In this document: positions 60,276 through 64,000 of the stretch, piece by piece | How positions within the stretch are numbered: the first letter of the stretch is position 1 | Layout of the letters: every line of letters begins with the position of its first letter | The notes under the pieces: generated by a model | What the model saw: the letters and a program-made list of their open reading frames with translations, nothing else | Told to the model about the DNA's origin: nothing | Database searches by the model: none | Program-made: the position numbers and the translations under genes | From: Candidatus Pristimantibacillus lignocellulolyticus | GTDB lineage: Bacteria; Bacillota; Bacilli; Paenibacillales; Paenibacillaceae | Assembly: GCA_023639215.1 (NCBI GenBank) | Contig: CP097899.1 | Location: 3,220,001 to 3,284,000, forward strand | DNA: 64,000 nucleotides | Direction: 5' to 3'

Positions 60276-61916
60276 TTAATAATCTGCTCCGAACCATTTT
60301 CCGATATACGGAATTCTAATGAGATCAGCTTTATCAATAATTTTCGTTAAGAACATTAAAAAAATATAGACGATCATGGCTACCAGGCAAGCGGCAGGTA
60401 AGCTGATTCCTAGTGGTTGATTGGCAAGTAACGACATCACATATTGAGCAAATGCACCTGTAATAATAATTGATGCACCCACTTTAATGAAGTCCATCGT
60501 ATGCATCTTGAAACCAACGTATCGTTTCACGCTGTAACCATGTAGTAAAGTGACTAACACTGTATTAATTGCAATGGCAATCAATACACCTTTAATCCCT
60601 AATTGAGGATTCGAGCCTAAAATAATGATCAGTCCAATCTTAATGATGGCTCCGATAAAAGTATTCATTAACGCTACACCAGGTTTTTCTAATGCTTGAA
60701 GTGTTGCTTGTAACGGAGCTTGTAAATAAATAAAAATACCAATAGGTGCAATTAGTTGTAATAATGGTGCATATTCTCCATGAGCATATAATAGTTCACA
60801 TATTGGAGCTGCAAATATAAACATAATTATTGTAAATGGAGCGCCTGCGACGAGTGAAATACGCATTGATTGATGCAAACGTTTATGAATAAGATGATAT
60901 TGTTTCTGAGCAACAGCTTCTGAAAGTGATGGAACGAGCGAAACGGCAAGTGAATAGGTTAATGCGGTAGGTAGCAGAATAAGAGGCATAATCATTCCTT
61001 GCAGCGCACCATATTGAGCTGTTGCAACACCAGTAATAATACCTGCAGCAGCAAGGCTGCGAGCGGTAAATATTGATTCTAATAAATAACTAAGTGAACC
61101 AACTAATTTGCTACCTGTGACCGGTATTGAGAGTGTAAGTAGCTTTGAAAGTATCGATTTGCTACTGTTTTCTTTGGCAATAACTGCTTGATTAACTTCG
61201 TTTTCCAGCCCAATCGGCTGATTAGCAGATAGCTTTTCCGATGCAATAGGCATAGGCTGTGCATCTACAATAGAAGATCGTTTCTTCTTATCACGAACAT
61301 GACTCAGTAACATAACAGCTAGTCCACCAATTTCTCCCATAACGACGCCTAACATTGCGCCAGCTGCGCCCCAAGCTAACCCGTAGGGTAGTAACCAGTA
61401 AGCTAGCACTAATGAAAATATAATTCTTATTATTGTTTCAATCGTTTGTGAAACGGCGCTCGGAATCATATTTTGTTTTCCTTGGAAATAACCACGATAT
61501 ACAGCTGAAACCCCTACAATAATCAATAACGGTGACATCATTAGAAATGATTGATATACCCTTGGATCTGGAATAACGTACTTAATAAAGACTGGTGCAA
61601 ATAGCAGCATTATACTCGTTAGAAACAAAGCAATAGATACACTAAGAATCATCGCCGTTCTGAAAATTTGTTTGACTCTTCGTTCATCTCCTACAGATTG
61701 GGCTTCGGCAATCCATTTAGCGATGGCAAGTGGAATGCCTCCTGTTATAAATGTTAGTAACACAATGAGAAAAGGATAACTAAGTTGGTATATCCCAACA
61801 CCCTCAGCTCCGATAATACGTGGTAATGTAATACGGGGAATAAATCCAAGAATACGATTCAAAACACCTGCAATAAGCAGTATCATAGCTCCCTTAATAA
61901 AGCTCTGCTTTGTCAT
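60276..61916 (-). CDS. spoVB: Stage V sporulation protein B
   Basis: A polytopic membrane protein (546 residues, about 14 membrane segments) of the MOP/MATE flippase superfamily, needed for spore cortex synthesis, probably as a lipid II or precursor flippase. The N-terminal segment KGAMILLIAGVLNRILGFIPRI and LPRIIGAEGVGIYQLSYPF are typical. A longer cytoplasmic loop (about 205-260) is charged. GAGGTG lies before the ATG on the minus strand. It converges with the DUF421 gene, six bases apart. Confidence 0.93.
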   Translation of the reverse strand: MTKQSFIKGAMILLIAGVLNRILGFIPRITLPRIIGAEGVGIYQLSYPFLIVLLTFITGGIPLAIAKWIAEAQSVGDERRVKQIFRTAMILSVSIALFLTSIMLLFAPVFIKYVIPDPRVYQSFLMMSPLLIIVGVSAVYRGYFQGKQNMIPSAVSQTIETIIRIIFSLVLAYWLLPYGLAWGAAGAMLGVVMGEIGGLAVMLLSHVRDKKKRSSIVDAQPMPIASEKLSANQPIGLENEVNQAVIAKENSSKSILSKLLTLSIPVTGSKLVGSLSYLLESIFTARSLAAAGIITGVATAQYGALQGMIMPLILLPTALTYSLAVSLVPSLSEAVAQKQYHLIHKRLHQSMRISLVAGAPFTIIMFIFAAPICELLYAHGEYAPLLQLIAPIGIFIYLQAPLQATLQALEKPGVALMNTFIGAIIKIGLIIILGSNPQLGIKGVLIAIAINTVLVTLLHGYSVKRYVGFKMHTMDFIKVGASIIITGAFAQYVMSLLANQPLGISLPAACLVAMIVYIFLMFLTKIIDKADLIRIPYIGKWFGADY

Positions 61917-62066
61917 CTACTACACCTCACTTCATTAACCCTACTTTACAGCCTATGCTTGACCTATACATTTACATGTCTGAAAATAATAGACACAAGC
62001 AGGAAAAATCTTAGTGGGCAGCGAAATGTACATAAGTACACTACAGATATGGAGATCTTAGGTGCA

Positions 62067-62136
62067 GCTTATGCTTCCGAAGTGCTTTTCATTTACGAGA
62101 AGTAATACTATGAAGCTTTTGAAAAGTTGTAGGAGG
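62067..62136 (+). repeat. Family C leader element before comN
   Basis: GCTTATGCTTCCGAAGTGC then CTTTTC, GAGAAGTA and GAAAAGTTGT joined directly to AGGAGG (62131-62136). CTTTTC may pair with GAGAAG nearby or with GAAAAG next to the ribosome site. Confidence 0.75.
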
Positions 62137-62144
62137 TGTAGCAA

Positions 62145-62387
62145 TTGTCTAGTATAGAGTGGAATGATGATATTAAGGAGCTTTGCACAAGCAAGGCTGA
62201 GGAGCTACAACTACTTGGATATGAGCATGTTAAGGCTAAGGAAGTTTGGTCGTGTGTAAGTTCTCGTTATGCGAAAAGTGGACAACCCCAGCTTCATCAG
62301 CTTGTAAATGATATTTTATCTTTAAGAGCAACTCAATTTATGAACTATTTAATGTTAAGTGCATACAAAGGAGACTCTTTCGAATAG
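62145..62387 (+). CDS. comN: Post-transcriptional regulator ComN (YrzD family)
   Basis: 80 residues. In Bacillus subtilis ComN binds the comE mRNA region and affects competence gene expression. The small helical pattern (VKAKEVWSCVSSRYAKSG...HQLVNDILSL) and position just before secDF match. TTG start with AGGAGGTG upstream, overlapped by the family C element. Terminator signals overlap its end. Confidence 0.75.
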   Translation: MSSIEWNDDIKELCTSKAEELQLLGYEHVKAKEVWSCVSSRYAKSGQPQLHQLVNDILSLRATQFMNYLMLSAYKGDSFE

Positions 62388-62407
62388 GGAAGGGTTTCTT
62401 TTTTTTT
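62371..62407 (+). terminator. Terminator overlapping the end of comN
   Basis: GAGACTCTTTC pairs (with G-T pairs) with GGAAGGGTTTC, followed by nine T. The left arm lies inside the last comN codons. Confidence 0.65.
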
Positions 62408-62434
62408 GACGTCGTATTTCGACATCTGTATAAT
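62406..62434 (+). promoter_or_regulatory. Sigma-A promoter of secD-secF
   Basis: TTGACG (62406-62411), exact 17-nt spacer, TATAAT (62429-62434) with TG upstream; a near-consensus promoter 34 bases before secD. Confidence 0.82.
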
Positions 62435-62468
62435 AGGAATATTGAGATCTAAGGGGGATTATTGACGT

Positions 62469-63722
62469 ATGGTTAAGAAAAGATTGCTTGCCTTTGTCGT
62501 AGTGGTTGTTGTGCTATTTGGCGTAATCGCTTGGACAAGCCCTTCAATACTAAAAGAGGTAAAGCTAGGACTTGATCTTAAGGGCGGCTTTGAAGTGCTT
62601 TATGAGGCAACACCTTTTGAAAATGCTAGTGCAGAGGGTGGCACTGGTGGTGGTAAAGTAACATCAGAAGCTTTGAAGGAAACTGCTAAAAGTTTAGAAA
62701 AACGAATTAATGCTTCAGGTGTAGCTGAACCAGAGGTTTTACCAGAAGGGACTAACCGTATTCGTGTTCGTCTAGCTGGGGTTACCAATGAAGAAGAGAT
62801 AAGAGAACTATTAAAGAAACCGATTAATCTGACGTTCCGTGCTCCAGATGGGACGATTAAGTTAGATGGTACGGATTTCAAAGAAAATAGTGCTAAATTA
62901 GCTTTTGATGACCTTAATCGTCCTGTCGTAACGATCGAATTGAAAGATGCTCAGAAATTTACTGATGTAACGACAGCACTTGTAGGTTCATATTTAGCTA
63001 TTTATTTAGATGATGAAGAAATTTCTCGTCCAAGTGTCAATTACCCAATTACAGGTGGCTCCGCGCAAATTTCTGTTGGTGATCGTGCTGAAGCTGAAAA
63101 TCTACGTGATCTTATTAATATGGGCTCACTGCCATTGAAACTTACAGAGAAATATCAACAAAGTGTTGGTGCCAAATTAGGATTAGATTCCTTAAAGAGT
63201 ACTGTAACTGCTGGTATTATTGGGTCGTTAATTGTTTTAGCATTTATGATTATTGTGTATCGAGTTCCAGGCTTTGTTGCTGGAATTTCAATTATTACGT
63301 ATGCTTGGTTATTGATATTAGTTCATAATTGGATGGGTGCAACGTTGACACTTCCGGGTATCGCTGCGTTTGTACTTGGTGTCGGTATCGCGGTAGATGC
63401 CAATATTATTACAGCTGAACGGATTAAAGAAGAGATTCGGTCGGGTAAAAGTATGTTTTCAAGTTTGAAAGCTGGTTCTAAAAGTTCTTTCCGTACAATT
63501 ATGGATGCGAACGTTACATCAATTATCGCGAGTGTAGCGTTATATGTAATTGGTGACGGTGCAATTAAAGGTTTTGCCTTAACGATGATTTTCAGTATTA
63601 TCGTCAGTGTTCTAACGAATATTTACTTGTCAAGATTCCTTCTTACAATGTTAGTAAGCAGCAATGCATTTATGAAACCCAAATACTATGGTGTGAAGGA
63701 GGAAGATATCCGTGCACTTTGA
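62469..63722 (+). CDS. secD: Protein translocase subunit SecD
   Basis: A membrane component that uses the proton-motive force to complete protein export. 417 residues: first membrane segment (about 7-23), LGLDLKGGFEVLYEA, the large extracytoplasmic P1 region, then five more membrane segments (from about 235). Here SecD and SecF are separate, unlike the fused SecDF of Bacillus subtilis. The end overlaps the secF start. Confidence 0.97.
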   Translation: MVKKRLLAFVVVVVVLFGVIAWTSPSILKEVKLGLDLKGGFEVLYEATPFENASAEGGTGGGKVTSEALKETAKSLEKRINASGVAEPEVLPEGTNRIRVRLAGVTNEEEIRELLKKPINLTFRAPDGTIKLDGTDFKENSAKLAFDDLNRPVVTIELKDAQKFTDVTTALVGSYLAIYLDDEEISRPSVNYPITGGSAQISVGDRAEAENLRDLINMGSLPLKLTEKYQQSVGAKLGLDSLKSTVTAGIIGSLIVLAFMIIVYRVPGFVAGISIITYAWLLILVHNWMGATLTLPGIAAFVLGVGIAVDANIITAERIKEEIRSGKSMFSSLKAGSKSSFRTIMDANVTSIIASVALYVIGDGAIKGFALTMIFSIIVSVLTNIYLSRFLLTMLVSSNAFMKPKYYGVKEEDIRAL

Positions 63723-64000
63723 TTACAAAATTCACTATGATTTCATAAAAAATCGCAAGAAATTTTACACTGCTTCATCACTTCTGGTAATAATCGGATT
63801 AGTGTCGCTACTTATTTTCCAAATGAATCTAGGCATTGACTTTAAGTCCGGAACAACAATGGATGCGGTAGCTGATCATGGGGTAACTCAAGCTGAAGTT
63901 ATCGAAGTTTTGACAGGCCTAGGCTATGATGAAACGCCTACAGTCGGTGGAGTAAATAGTGAACGTATTTCTGTTCGTTTTGGCGAAGAGTTAACAACAG
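63712..64000 (+). CDS. secF: Protein translocase subunit SecF, 3' end cut by window
   Basis: About 96 codons are visible. GTG 63712 has AAGGAGG (63697-63703) upstream and overlaps secD by 11 bases. N-terminal membrane segment (ASSLLVIIGLVSLLIF) followed by NLGIDFKSGTTMD, the SecF signature. Confidence 0.92.
   Translation, partial: MHFDYKIHYDFIKNRKKFYTASSLLVIIGLVSLLIFQMNLGIDFKSGTTMDAVADHGVTQAEVIEVLTGLGYDETPTVGGVNSERISVRFGEELTT

Noticed and set aside
1..64000. tRNA, rRNA, prophage, toxin-antitoxin, restriction or defence genes
   Set aside because: I looked for their typical motifs and protein signatures and found none that can be supported.

Overview
The window is a low-GC, densely packed Firmicute chromosome segment from an endospore former. 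Gene content and order (hemC-cobA/hemD-hemB-hemL ... spoVID-valS-folC-murC-SPOR gene-maf-radC-mreBCD-minCD-rodA-spoIVFAB-rng-rplU-prp-rpmA-spo0B-obgE-pheB-hom-thrB-pheA ... safA-bofC-ruvCAB-SpoIID/LytB gene-queA-tgt-yajC-spoVB-comN-secDF) follow the Bacillales core layout. The RNase E/G gene, the cobA-hemD fusion, murC next to folC and the YesM/YesN-controlled sugar cassette suggest a Paenibacillaceae member; the genus is inference. All genes but two (the YrzE-like gene and spoVB) are on the + strand. No rRNA, tRNA, CRISPR, prophage or transposase gene was seen.

Layout. 1-5.0 kb: tetrapyrrole genes (hemC cut by the window edge). 5.0-9.5 kb: an RluA-family pseudouridine synthase, the spore coat protein SpoVID and a chemotaxis receptor with a candidate sigma-D promoter. 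9.5-16 kb: a T-box leader and valS, then folC and murC. 16-24.5 kb: a SpoIIB-like SPOR protein, maf, radC and the shape/division cluster mreBCD-minCD-rodA. 24.8-31.3 kb: spoIVFA/FB (the sigma-K checkpoint), rng, rplU-prp-rpmA with an L21 leader, a membrane-anchored Spo0B and obgE. 31.4-35.2 kb: pheB, hom, thrB, pheA. 35.8-47.2 kb: an accessory hemicellulose-type cassette with two solute-binding lipoproteins, two permeases, a GH43 enzyme, a YesM/YesN two-component pair and a GH2 enzyme, but no ATPase. 47.5-51 kb: a LysM spore protein with two internal repeat arrays, and bofC. 51.4-64 kb: ruvCAB, a long SpoIID/LytB protein, queA-tgt-yajC, a YrzE-like protein, a DUF421 protein, spoVB, comN, secD and the start of secF.

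The most interesting content is non-coding. Nine copies of a roughly 170-bp repeat (called family A here) lie between genes, most of them starting within about 13 nt of a stop codon. All can fold into the same architecture: a terminal stem, a small hairpin and a long stem usually capped by a GTGTAC/GTACAC hairpin. Stem sequences differ between copies but pairing is largely kept by compensating changes, the signature of a conserved structure. One copy supplies the last six codons and the stop of the SpoIID/LytB gene. A second module (family B) is attached downstream of three of the copies. A third, unrelated leader element (family C) ends in the Shine-Dalgarno sequence of valS (where it forms a four-unit 66-bp tandem array), bofC and comN; it keeps two mutually exclusive pairings and may be a translational switch. 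A C-like element is also nested inside one family A copy.
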